From positions 1 through 13,113 of the forward strand of contig CAKUTY010000025.1 in assembly GCA_934692455.1 (NCBI GenBank): 13,113 bases of DNA, read 5' to 3'. The stretch comes from an uncultured Erysipelotrichaceae bacterium (GTDB lineage Bacteria; Bacillota_I; Bacilli_A; Erysipelotrichales; Erysipelotrichaceae). A program made the translations under genes and the position numbers. The notes below the pieces were generated by a model. That model was not told where the DNA came from. It did not search any database and saw only the letters and a list, made by a program, of their open reading frames with translations. Each line of letters begins with the position of its first letter. The stretch's first letter is position 1. Below are positions 7,113 to 13,086 of the stretch, in pieces.

Positions 7113-7583
7113 TTACAATTTGATTTCCTCTAGTGGAGCACTAGGCGTAGTTTGTGAAAAGACACGAATACCTTTAGATATAATATCTTTAATATTAGAA
7201 ACGTCTTCTTCGCTAACATACATGTTTCCAGTAATACGTTTTTTATCAGGACTTGAATGCATATTTCCAATATTAACTTCCTTAATTTCTAAACCATTAT
7301 TGATTAAATAAGCCATCTCTTTTGGTGTTCTGGTGATTAGAAATATTTTTTGTTCTGGTGCTGCCAAAGGTATTTTTTTGACAGTTTCATCTAAAGTAAA
7401 GAATCTGATTCCCACACCTACGGTAGTAGCAAGTAGTTTCATCATTGCCATTTGTGTATTATCTTTGACCACTTCATTATCAGCAACGACTATTAGATTA
7501 GCGTTAATAAATCTTGTCCAGGCAGCTCCAACTTGGCCGTGTACTAAACGATTATCAATTCTTGCTAGTAAAACATTGTTCAT
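7113..7583 (-). CDS. PTS mannose/GalNAc-family IIB component
   Basis: 156-aa cytoplasmic phosphocarrier (PTSIIB_sorb, PF03830). The N-terminal RIDNRLVHGQVG holds the phosphorylated histidine, His15, which accepts phosphate from IIA and passes it to the sugar. The remainder (VVADNEVVKDNTQMAMMKLLA, then GVGIRFFTLDE) follows the family closely and the length is standard. It is the first gene of the operon: a sigma-A type promoter and a cre box lie 23-71 bp upstream, and GAGGAG lies 11 bases before the ATG, slightly far but usable. A IIA subunit, fused or separate, is missing from the locus, so phosphate must come from a IIA encoded elsewhere. Confidence 0.92.
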   Translation of the reverse strand: MNNVLLARIDNRLVHGQVGAAWTRFINANLIVVADNEVVKDNTQMAMMKLLATTVGVGIRFFTLDETVKKIPLAAPEQKIFLITRTPKEMAYLINNGLEIKEVNIGNMHSSPDKKRITGNMYVSEEDVSNIKDIISKGIRVFSQTTPSAPLEEIKL

Positions 7584-7605
7584 AAGTTAATTAACTCCTC
7601 TCTTA

Positions 7606-7619
7606 GGAAAGCGCTTTCA
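7606..7619. promoter_or_regulatory. cre site (CcpA operator)
   Basis: GGAAAGCGCTTTCA on the + strand differs at one outer base from the ideal palindrome TGAAAGCGCTTTCA, and contains the perfect 12-bp palindrome GAAAGCGCTTTC. It starts 8 bp downstream of the operon's predicted -10 box, so bound CcpA would overlap the transcription start and block initiation or early elongation when preferred sugars are present. Confidence 0.88.
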
Positions 7620-7626
7620 TAGTTTT

Positions 7627-7654
7627 ATTTTAATCCAGTGTTTTTCATATTCAA
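7627..7654 (-). promoter_or_regulatory. Promoter of the PTS-agaS operon
   Basis: On the minus strand, -35 TTGAAT (7654-7649) and -10 TAAAAT (7632-7627) are separated by 16 bp. Predicted start near 7620 places the cre box at about +1 to +14. Both hexamers are imperfect, as expected for a regulated promoter. Confidence 0.6.
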
Positions 7655-7664
7655 TAGTTGTTTT
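7639..7664 (-). promoter_or_regulatory. Candidate regulator-binding direct repeat
   Basis: Two AAAACA direct repeats (minus strand, 7664-7659 and 7644-7639) are 20 bp apart, about two helical turns, and flank the -35 box. AraC-family proteins often bind such direct repeats at their target promoter. The hexamer is simple and the DNA A-rich, so chance is a real possibility. Confidence 0.3.
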
Positions 7665-7759
7665 AAATAGTGCTATAAGAAAACTAATTTGTGCTAATAA
7701 CTATTAAATCATAAAAAATTACTATATTTTCCTAGTTAAAAATTATATATTTTTTCAAA

Positions 7760-7780
7760 AGAAAAAGGAGCATAGCTCCT
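7760..7780 (-). terminator. Terminator of the tilS-hpt-ftsH operon
   Basis: On the minus strand AGGAGC-TAT-GCTCCT forms a 6-bp stem with a 3-base loop, followed by TTTTTCTTTT. It begins inside the stop codon of the last small gene. Confidence 0.75.
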
Positions 7781-8048
7781 ATTTCAATTTTTCCAAAAGT
7801 CTTTTAGCCTCTACAAGTCCATCCTTACATGCTTTCTTGTTAACCATAGTACAGTCAACATCCTCATACATGTTAGTAGCGAACTTGATATCCTTAAACT
7901 CTTTATAAGCCAAAGACGTCTTGCCATATTCTTTTTCAAGGAAAGCATCAACATCAGAATACCAAGCAAGAAATTCATATGAGTTATATTGAACATCATC
8001 CTCAATAAACTTGTTAATACCAAGAATTAAACTATCAATACTATTCAT
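7779..8048 (-). CDS. Hypothetical small acidic protein overlapping ftsH 3' end (89 aa)
   Basis: The ATG at 8048 lies inside the ftsH stop region, giving an 8-bp overlap, with GAAGAAGA just upstream acting as Shine-Dalgarno. A longer in-frame version reaching 8138 would run through the ftsH repeat region and is less likely. The product is soluble and probably helical: residues 4-16 hydrophobic helix (IDSLILGINKFIE), then FLAWYSDVDAFLEKEYGKTSLAYKEFKDIKF (27-56), then a C-terminal helix KKACKDGLVEAKRLLEKLK. The pattern of W-x-x-x-x-x-x-FL, an LAYKEFK-I block and a final GL-x-x-A-x-x-LL helix resembles short helical modules I associate with N-termini of larger defence or signalling proteins, here standing alone; that resemblance is a memory-based impression. 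Function unknown. It is translationally coupled to ftsH and ends at the operon terminator. Confidence 0.7.
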   Translation of the reverse strand: MNSIDSLILGINKFIEDDVQYNSYEFLAWYSDVDAFLEKEYGKTSLAYKEFKDIKFATNMYEDVDCTMVNKKACKDGLVEAKRLLEKLK

Positions 8049-10122
8049 CTGTCTTCTTCTTTGTTGTTCTTCTTCTAGTTGTCTTTTTAGGCTTAGATTC
8101 GAGTCCAGAAGATTCGAGTCCAGTTTTCCCTTCAACAACTACAGGTTCTTCCTTAACTTCAGATTCAAGCCCAGGTTTTGAGTCCGAAGCCTCAACTTTA
8201 GGTTCAGATTCGAGCCCAGGATTTGAGCCCTCAGATTCGAGCCCAACTTCCTTCTTAACTAAACGATTATCAACAACAACCAATTTACCATCAAGAACAT
8301 CCTTAATCTCTTCTGCAGTAATTGTTTCATTCGCAATAAGTGCATCAGCAATCTTAATCAAATCATCTTTGTGTTCATTAATGATTTGCTTAGCATGTTC
8401 ATGACAAGAATCAATTATCTTTCTTACTTCAATATCAATCTCATAAGCTACTTGGCTACTTGCATTAGCAGGAGAATTGTAGTCTCTGCCAAGGAAAACA
8501 GTTGAATTGCCACTGTTATACTGAACAGGGCCTAAATCAGACATACCATATGTTGTAACCATGTCCTTTGCGATACGAGTTGCTTGTTGGATATCATTTG
8601 AAGCACCAGTAGTAATATCTGAGAAGAAGATTTCTTCAGCAGCTCTACCACCCATATAAGAAGTAATTGTATCAACTAATTCCTTCTTAGAATTTAAAAT
8701 CTTTTCTTTTCTTGGAGTAATCAAGTTATAACCACCAGCACTACCACGAGGAATAATTGTAACCTTTTGAACAATAGCACCATCAGGTAAGTTCAAACCA
8801 ACAATGGCATGACCAGCCTCATGATATGCCACTAACTTCTTAGTGTGTTCATCATAAGTTCTACTCTTCTTAGCAGGACCCATCATAACTCTATCGATTG
8901 CTTCATCAACCTCTTGAGTCTCAATTAAATTCTTATTTTCTCTTACTGTTAAAATAGCAGCTTCATTTAATACATTTTCTAGATCAGCACCAGAGAAACC
9001 AGGAGTACGTCTTGCGAGTGCTTCCAAGTCCACATCCTCAGCAATCTTCTTATTACGAGCATGTACCTTTAAAATAGCCTCTCTACCCTTTAAATCAGGT
9101 AAAGAAACAGTAATTTGTCTATCGAAACGACCAGGTCTTAATAAAGCTGGATCTAGTACGTCAGGTCTATTTGTAGCCGCAATAACAACAACACCATTGT
9201 TGTCAGACATACCATCCATCTCAACCAACATTTGATTTAGAGTTTGTTCTCTTTCATCATGGCCGCCACCCATACCGGCACCACGTTGTCTACCTACCGC
9301 ATCAATTTCATCAATAAAAATCATACAAGGAGCTGTAGCCTTAGCTTGCTTAAACATATCTCTAACTCTACTAGCACCAACACCGACAAACATTTCAACG
9401 AAGTCAGAACCACTAATAGAATAGAAAGGAACATTAGCCTCACCTGCAACAGCCTTAGCCAACAAAGTCTTACCAGTACCTGGAGGACCAACAAGAAGAA
9501 TACCCTTAGGAATACGAGCACCCATAGCCGCAAACTTCTTAGGAGTCTTTAAATACTCGATAATCTCAGCCATCTCTTCTTTTTCTTCATCGCATCCTGC
9601 AACATCCTTAAACTTAACCTTGATGTTATCTTCTTTTCTAGCTCTAGACTTAGAAAATTCAAACGCCTTATTGTTACCAGAAGCAGCACCCATCTTAGAA
9701 ATCATTAACATGCCAAGTCCTGCAAACAATACAATAGGCAAAATAGAACCAAGTAAAGATAAGATAATGCTAGTTTCATTAGCATCCTCAACCTTAACAC
9801 TTGCATTTGAATCCTTTAACTTAGAAATAAGCTCATCAGTAGTTGTTTCAGTCTTTGGAACATCACTTGTAAAACTTACTTCCTTACCATCAACAGTATA
9901 AGTACCACTAACATTGATGATATTATCATCAACTAATAAAGTAGCCTTACTTACAGTCTTAGTCTCTAATACTTTATTTAATTGTGAATAATCAATTCTT
10001 GTAACTGTACTTGAAGACATTGGATTTGTAAAAAACAAAGCCACCAAGAACACAATCGCAATCAAATAAGGAATAAAAGTACTAGGATTTGGTTTATTAT
10101 TTTTGTTATTTGGTTTAATCAC
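8041..10122 (-). CDS. ftsH: ATP-dependent zinc metalloprotease FtsH
   Basis: 693-aa membrane-anchored AAA protease that unfolds and degrades damaged or unassembled membrane proteins and some regulators. TM1 is about residues 17-32, an extracytoplasmic domain follows to about 117, and TM2 is about 118-142. The AAA module has Walker A GPPGTGKT (212-219), pore loop FVEMFVG (241-247), Walker B IFIDEID (268-274) and the second region of homology with NRPDVLDPALLRPGRFDRQ (318-336). The protease domain has the zinc motif HEAGH (434-438) and GASND, probable third zinc ligand Asp510. The start is GTG at 10122 with GGAGG 6 bases upstream. The C-terminal tail (about 625-693) is unusual: low complexity with repeated GLES units, then a basic KKTTRRRTTKKK end. 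Third gene of tilS-hpt-ftsH. Confidence 0.97.
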   Translation of the reverse strand: MIKPNNKNNKPNPSTFIPYLIAIVFLVALFFTNPMSSSTVTRIDYSQLNKVLETKTVSKATLLVDDNIINVSGTYTVDGKEVSFTSDVPKTETTTDELISKLKDSNASVKVEDANETSIILSLLGSILPIVLFAGLGMLMISKMGAASGNNKAFEFSKSRARKEDNIKVKFKDVAGCDEEKEEMAEIIEYLKTPKKFAAMGARIPKGILLVGPPGTGKTLLAKAVAGEANVPFYSISGSDFVEMFVGVGASRVRDMFKQAKATAPCMIFIDEIDAVGRQRGAGMGGGHDEREQTLNQMLVEMDGMSDNNGVVVIAATNRPDVLDPALLRPGRFDRQITVSLPDLKGREAILKVHARNKKIAEDVDLEALARRTPGFSGADLENVLNEAAILTVRENKNLIETQEVDEAIDRVMMGPAKKSRTYDEHTKKLVAYHEAGHAIVGLNLPDGAIVQKVTIIPRGSAGGYNLITPRKEKILNSKKELVDTITSYMGGRAAEEIFFSDITTGASNDIQQATRIAKDMVTTYGMSDLGPVQYNSGNSTVFLGRDYNSPANASSQVAYEIDIEVRKIIDSCHEHAKQIINEHKDDLIKIADALIANETITAEEIKDVLDGKLVVVDNRLVKKEVGLESEGSNPGLESEPKVEASDSKPGLESEVKEEPVVVEGKTGLESSGLESKPKKTTRRRTTKKKTDE
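8096..8246. repeat. Seven ~13-bp repeats inside the ftsH 3' end
   Basis: Plus-strand units of consensus GATTYRAGYCCAG start at 8096, 8111, 8162, 8175, 8207, 8220 and 8234 (the fourth, GTTTTGAGTCCGA, is most diverged). They occur mainly in close pairs spaced 13-15 bp. In ftsH they are read on the opposite strand. Five are read as GLES; those at 8175 and 8220 are shifted by one frame and read as DSKP and GSNP. Similarity is therefore kept at the DNA level across two frames. Confidence 0.85.
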
Positions 10123-10138
10123 ACCATACCTCCATTTA

Positions 10139-10672
10139 TTAAATAGCTTCTTCTTTAATTACACCAATATAAGGTAAATTACGATACTTTTGGTTATAGT
10201 CCAAACCATAACCAATCACAAACTCATCAGGAACTACAAAGCCAATATAGTCAGCCTCAATAGCCTTCTCTCTTCTAGCAGGCTTATCCAACAAAGTGAC
10301 AATCTTGATTTCCTTTGCGCCCTTATTCCTAAACATCTCTGTTACCTTCTCTAAAGTCTTACCAGTATCAACGATATCTTCAACGATTAAAACATCTCTA
10401 TCAGTAACTGAACCTTCAATATCCTTAATAACTCTAACTTCAATAGAATTAGTACCAGAATAACTAGAAACATCCATGAAATCAATTTCACAATCGATAT
10501 CAAGTTTCATAACAAGTCCCATCATAAATGGAACTGATCCCTTTAATAATCCTACAATAACAGGAACACTATTCTTTTCTTTATAATACTTGCTAATTTC
10601 ATCAGCAAGCTCCTTTTCTCTCTTTGTAATTTCTTCACTAGAAACTAAAATCTTTTTTACGTCGTTATGCAT
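10139..10672 (-). CDS. hpt: Hypoxanthine phosphoribosyltransferase
   Basis: 177-aa cytoplasmic enzyme of purine salvage: it transfers phosphoribose from PRPP to hypoxanthine (and usually guanine), giving IMP or GMP. The PRPP-binding loop VLIVEDIVDTGKTL is at 94-107, the GLLKGS loop at 41-46, and the region MDVSSYSG at 66-73 closes the active site. PDEFVIGYGLDY near the C-terminus is the conserved purine-contacting segment. Length is typical (about 175-185). GAGGTGA lies a few bases upstream of ATG 10672. It lies between tilS (21 bp gap) and ftsH (16 bp gap), the conserved Firmicutes arrangement. Confidence 0.96.
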   Translation of the reverse strand: MHNDVKKILVSSEEITKREKELADEISKYYKEKNSVPVIVGLLKGSVPFMMGLVMKLDIDCEIDFMDVSSYSGTNSIEVRVIKDIEGSVTDRDVLIVEDIVDTGKTLEKVTEMFRNKGAKEIKIVTLLDKPARREKAIEADYIGFVVPDEFVIGYGLDYNQKYRNLPYIGVIKEEAI

Positions 10673-10693
10673 ATTTTTTCACCTCGGTTAACT

Positions 10694-11887
10694 TTATAAT
10701 TTTAACATATACATGTTAGCATTTTTAGAGTAATGATTGATATCACAACCTATATTTGGCACAAAAATAGCAGTTCCACCACTATTTACAACCACAGGCC
10801 ACATCTTTCTTTCCCTATAAGATATCTTACTATCAATAAAGAAACGATTTAACTTCTTAGTACCATATCGTAACTTGATGCTATCGCCCTCTTTATAATT
10901 TCTAATAGTTAAAGGAAAATCATCCTCACTTACATTAAAACTCTCAATTGTCTTACCACTCTTACATAACTTAAAATACTTAGTCTTAAAATACTTTATA
11001 TCTAAAAGTTCATAAGAATAATCCTCTTCCTTTTTATAAATCTCTACATAACCATATTCTAAACACAAATACTTATCTTCAATAAGAACTTCAAAAGATT
11101 TAGTAGTACTTATTTGTCTTATCAATTCATCAGCCTGTTTTCTAGAAATAGAAATGCCCAAGAATATTCTTAATAATCTAATCTTATCTTCAAACAATAG
11201 AAATTCATCAACAGGAATTCTACTTCTCTTATTTATAAAAGCTATACATTCCTTATTCAATATCCTATTCTCTTTATTTATCGAATTGATTTCTCTAACA
11301 ACTAAATTCTTTTCCTCTAAAGACATCTTCTCAATCACATCATGCCTTATTCTATTTCGCTGATAATCATCACTCAAGTTAGATTCATCAATACCATATA
11401 CTATTCCATTACTATCACAATAGTTCTTTAAATCATCTTTGGTATACTTCAACAAAGGCCTAACAATCTTAATTCCAAAGTTCTTAACACTTCTTTTCAA
11501 ACCATAATAATAAACATGACTATTACGCTTCTTCTGCATAAGATAAGTCTCAATCAAATCATCCTTATGATGAGCCAACATTACACATTCAAGATCATAC
11601 TTATCAATAATTTCTTTATAGAATTCATATCTAAAAATTCGAGCATTCTCTTGAAAATTACCACCATCTGCTTCTACATAATCCTTCTTAAAATAAGGAA
11701 TATCATATTTTCTACAATAATCCTCTACTATCAATTCATCACGTAAAGCACTATCTCTATGATGATAATTAACATGAGCTACATATACTTCATTTTTATC
11801 CTTCATCATATCCAAAAGAGCCATTGAATCTGGCCCTCCTGACACTCCAATAAGAACTCTTTTCCTCAAGCCTTCCATATAGGACAT
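10694..11887 (-). CDS. tilS: tRNA(Ile)-lysidine synthase
   Basis: 397-aa enzyme that attaches lysine to C34 of the CAU-anticodon tRNA-Ile, switching its decoding to AUA; essential in most bacteria. The N-terminal PP-loop ATPase shows SGGPDS (16-21) and the second motif AHHKDDLIET (105-114); NRIRHDV lies near the end of this domain. The C-terminal third, with KEGDSIKLRYGTKKLNRFFIDSKI and RKMWPVV, matches the TilS C-terminal substrate-binding domain. Start choice is uncertain: ATG 11887 has no Shine-Dalgarno and sits 1 base after a TATAAT box; the in-frame ATG at 11878 (4th codon) would fit a transcript starting just before it. First gene of the tilS-hpt-ftsH operon. Confidence 0.95.
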   Translation of the reverse strand: MSYMEGLRKRVLIGVSGGPDSMALLDMMKDKNEVYVAHVNYHHRDSALRDELIVEDYCRKYDIPYFKKDYVEADGGNFQENARIFRYEFYKEIIDKYDLECVMLAHHKDDLIETYLMQKKRNSHVYYYGLKRSVKNFGIKIVRPLLKYTKDDLKNYCDSNGIVYGIDESNLSDDYQRNRIRHDVIEKMSLEEKNLVVREINSINKENRILNKECIAFINKRSRIPVDEFLLFEDKIRLLRIFLGISISRKQADELIRQISTTKSFEVLIEDKYLCLEYGYVEIYKKEEDYSYELLDIKYFKTKYFKLCKSGKTIESFNVSEDDFPLTIRNYKEGDSIKLRYGTKKLNRFFIDSKISYRERKMWPVVVNSGGTAIFVPNIGCDINHYSKNANMYMLKL

Positions 11888-11888
11888 A

Positions 11889-11894
11889 ATTATA
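11889..11894 (-). promoter_or_regulatory. Candidate -10 box directly upstream of tilS
   Basis: A perfect TATAAT (minus strand 11894-11889) ends 1 base before the tilS ATG at 11887. A start 7-9 bases downstream would fall at 11880-11882, making the mRNA nearly leaderless for the second ATG at 11878. The -35 region is poor and the DNA AT-rich, so this is tentative. Confidence 0.35.
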
Positions 11895-11926
11895 TAATAT
11901 CGCTAAAATAAAGCACCCTATTTCAC

Positions 11927-12480
11927 CTAAAATTCAGACTTTCGTGACTGTAACATACCCGCAATAATAAACAAGTATGGTGCCCCAACTATTCGCTGAA
12001 TAGACACAAAACTATTCACTAAGTAACAAATAATCGCACATATACACATTCTATTAAATAAAGTATTTTCTTTTTTTTATCAAAAATCACAAAATACCAG
12101 AACATATAAAAACTAACAAAGCCTAATATTCCATAATTACATAAAGTATTTAAAAACTCATTATGAGCACAAGAAACAAACACGGTACTTCTTGTCTCAA
12201 CCACCTCTTCATACTTATAAGTAAAAATCATATTAGCATACTAATCTGGGCCTGCTCCAAACAGCCAAACATAAGGATGATTCAACACAAGCCTTATAAA
12301 CGCGATAATTCCTACTCTCCAAATTCCACCTCTATTATTACTCCAACTATCGCTTACTCTAAAATAACCATAGGTTCTTAATTGTTCAAGCAATATATCA
12401 AAAGTGTTTAATAATATATATACAATTACCAACAAAAGTACTATCTGTAGAACGGCACAATAATTTATCCACTCTATTGG
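11927..12480 (-). pseudogene. Decayed O-antigen ligase/polymerase-like membrane protein gene
   Basis: Three joined pieces on the minus strand give the C-terminal half of a Wzy_C/WaaL-type (PF04932) protein, a membrane enzyme that polymerises or ligates surface polysaccharide. Piece one is open from 12480: a transmembrane helix (VLQIVLLLVIVYILL), then SWSNNRGGIWR and VWLFGAGPD, both family hallmarks. An in-frame TAG at 12243-12241 interrupts it. Piece two continues in the same frame with CAHNEFLNTLCNYGILGFVSFY, the conserved AHNEFL motif. At an A8 run (12078-12071) the frame is lost; one added A restores KKENTLFNRM and a final helix pair ending IVGAPYLFIIAGMLQSRKSEF at the TAG 11929-11927. The N-terminal half is missing or unrecognisable upstream. 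The gene product is not expected to function. Confidence 0.8.
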
Positions 12481-12494
12481 TTAAAGATGCAACC

Positions 12495-12506
12495 CCGAAT
12501 ATTCGG
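12495..12506. repeat. 12-bp perfect palindrome
   Basis: CCGAATATTCGG, extended imperfectly by CAA at 12490-12492 and TTG at 12508-12510. It lies 15 bp upstream of the readable part of the pseudogene. It could be a protein-binding site or chance; no T-tract follows, so a terminator is unlikely. Confidence 0.5.
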
Positions 12507-12577
12507 ATTGGGAATCCTAATATTAAGTGGAGACGATTATCGATTAATAAATCTACCAAACCATTAGACTTCGTTCA

Positions 12578-12597
12578 AATTATTATCAATTATTATC
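12578..12597. repeat. 10-bp tandem duplication
   Basis: AATTATTATC occurs twice in a row. On the minus strand the extra copy converts GDNN-stop into a readable continuation only if one copy is removed, consistent with a frameshifting duplication in a decaying gene. Confidence 0.7.
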
Positions 12598-12740
12598 ACC
12601 AATGAAGTAGTAATCAGAGCTCAATTCACAATAGTTTAGAACACAAAAACAGAATAATTTCCAATATTGATTCAATAATCTTGAGCCTAAACACTTTTAA
12701 CTATGCTAGTTTAATTTGTTAAGTTTTTTCCAAACAAGTG

Positions 12741-12771
12741 CTAAAACTAAAAGCCAGATCTCTCTGACTTT
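12741..12771 (-). terminator. Terminator of the XRE-type regulator gene
   Basis: In the minus-strand RNA, AAAGUCAGA pairs with UCUGGCUUU (9 bp, one U-G wobble) around a GAGA tetraloop, followed by UAGUUUUAG. The stem starts 10 bp after the regulator stop codon. Confidence 0.7.
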
Positions 12772-12780
12772 CAATAATAA

Positions 12781-13059
12781 CTAATTTATTTCTGTAATCG
12801 TAAACGATAAACCTAAATGCTTAAAAATATTTATAAGAGTGCTTATATTAGGTGTTGTCTTACAAGACTCAATTCTACCAATCGAAGATTGAGGAACATT
12901 ACACATCTTCGCAAGATCTCTTTGGGATAATCCAAGTTTCTTTCTTCTATCAATAATAGCGGAAATAATATAAGCTAATTGCTCAGCTTCTTCTATATCA
13001 TTAGAAGCATCTCGATTTATGTCCTTTACATAATCTTTATATTCATTCCATGTTTTCAT
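12781..13059 (-). CDS. XRE-family helix-turn-helix regulator, antitoxin-like
   Basis: 92-aa protein. Residues about 1-38 are an acidic helical N-terminal arm (WNEYKDYV, DIEEAEQLAYIISAIIDRR); residues about 43-85 form an XRE/Cro-type helix-turn-helix with LGLSQRDLAKMCNVPQSSIGRIES and the trailing helix TLINIFKHLG. The C-terminus LSFTITEIN forms a short strand. This layout is typical of HigA-type antitoxins that neutralise a RelE/HigB mRNA-cleaving toxin and repress their own promoter. No toxin gene follows: a terminator comes 10 bp after the stop. Only 54 bp upstream are visible, holding a promoter and operator, so it looks like a single-gene unit. No Shine-Dalgarno precedes ATG 13059. It may be an orphan antitoxin or a stand-alone repressor. 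Confidence 0.85.
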   Translation of the reverse strand: MKTWNEYKDYVKDINRDASNDIEEAEQLAYIISAIIDRRKKLGLSQRDLAKMCNVPQSSIGRIESCKTTPNISTLINIFKHLGLSFTITEIN

Positions 13060-13065
13060 AACTTA

Positions 13066-13086
13066 ATGATAGCACATTCGCTATCA
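13066..13086. promoter_or_regulatory. Operator/promoter of the XRE-type regulator
   Basis: A perfect inverted repeat TGATAGC (13067-13073) / GCTATCA (13080-13086) with a 6-base spacer overlaps a -10-like TATCAT on the minus strand (13071-13066). A third half-site, TAATAGC, lies at 13097-13103. Seven bases after the -10 is the A of the ATG at 13059. Autorepression by the downstream regulator is the natural reading. The -35 is not clear. Confidence 0.65.

Larger units (their letters stand above)
12481..12740. other. Non-coding AT-rich debris between pseudogene and regulator
   Basis: No intact gene was found. On the minus strand, short open pieces such as SSDYYFIGDNN (around 12590-12640) could be worn remnants of the N-terminal half of the neighbouring pseudogene, but the match is too short to be sure. 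The stretch includes a 10-bp tandem duplication and a 12-bp palindrome, listed separately. Confidence 0.5.

Noticed and set aside
8049..8138. N-terminal extension of the small gene after ftsH (reading MLKGKLDSNLLDSN)
   Set aside because: This part is the ftsH repeat tail read in another frame; the ATG at 8048 has a better ribosome-binding site and a normal stop/start overlap.
8096..8246. CRISPR array or tRNA T-arm fragments
   Set aside because: Units are 13 bp with irregular spacing and stay open in the ftsH frame; no tRNA acceptor, D or anticodon arms are visible around the TTCGAGTCC motifs.
9244..9901. ORFs on either strand inside ftsH
   Set aside because: They lie fully within the conserved AAA domain coding sequence and their composition mirrors it.
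11516..11746. Plus-strand ORFs inside tilS, including 11154-11363
   Set aside because: Antisense shadows in AT-rich DNA, dominated by Ile/Leu/Ser with no start signals.
12241..12243. Recoding (readthrough) of the in-frame TAG in the O-antigen ligase-like gene
   Set aside because: No recoding element is visible, and the same gene also has a frameshift and a missing N-terminal half, so simple decay explains it better.
12163..12381. Plus-strand ORF of 72 codons opposite the pseudogene
   Set aside because: It is antisense to clear O-antigen ligase motifs, has no ribosome-binding site and shows no recognisable protein features.
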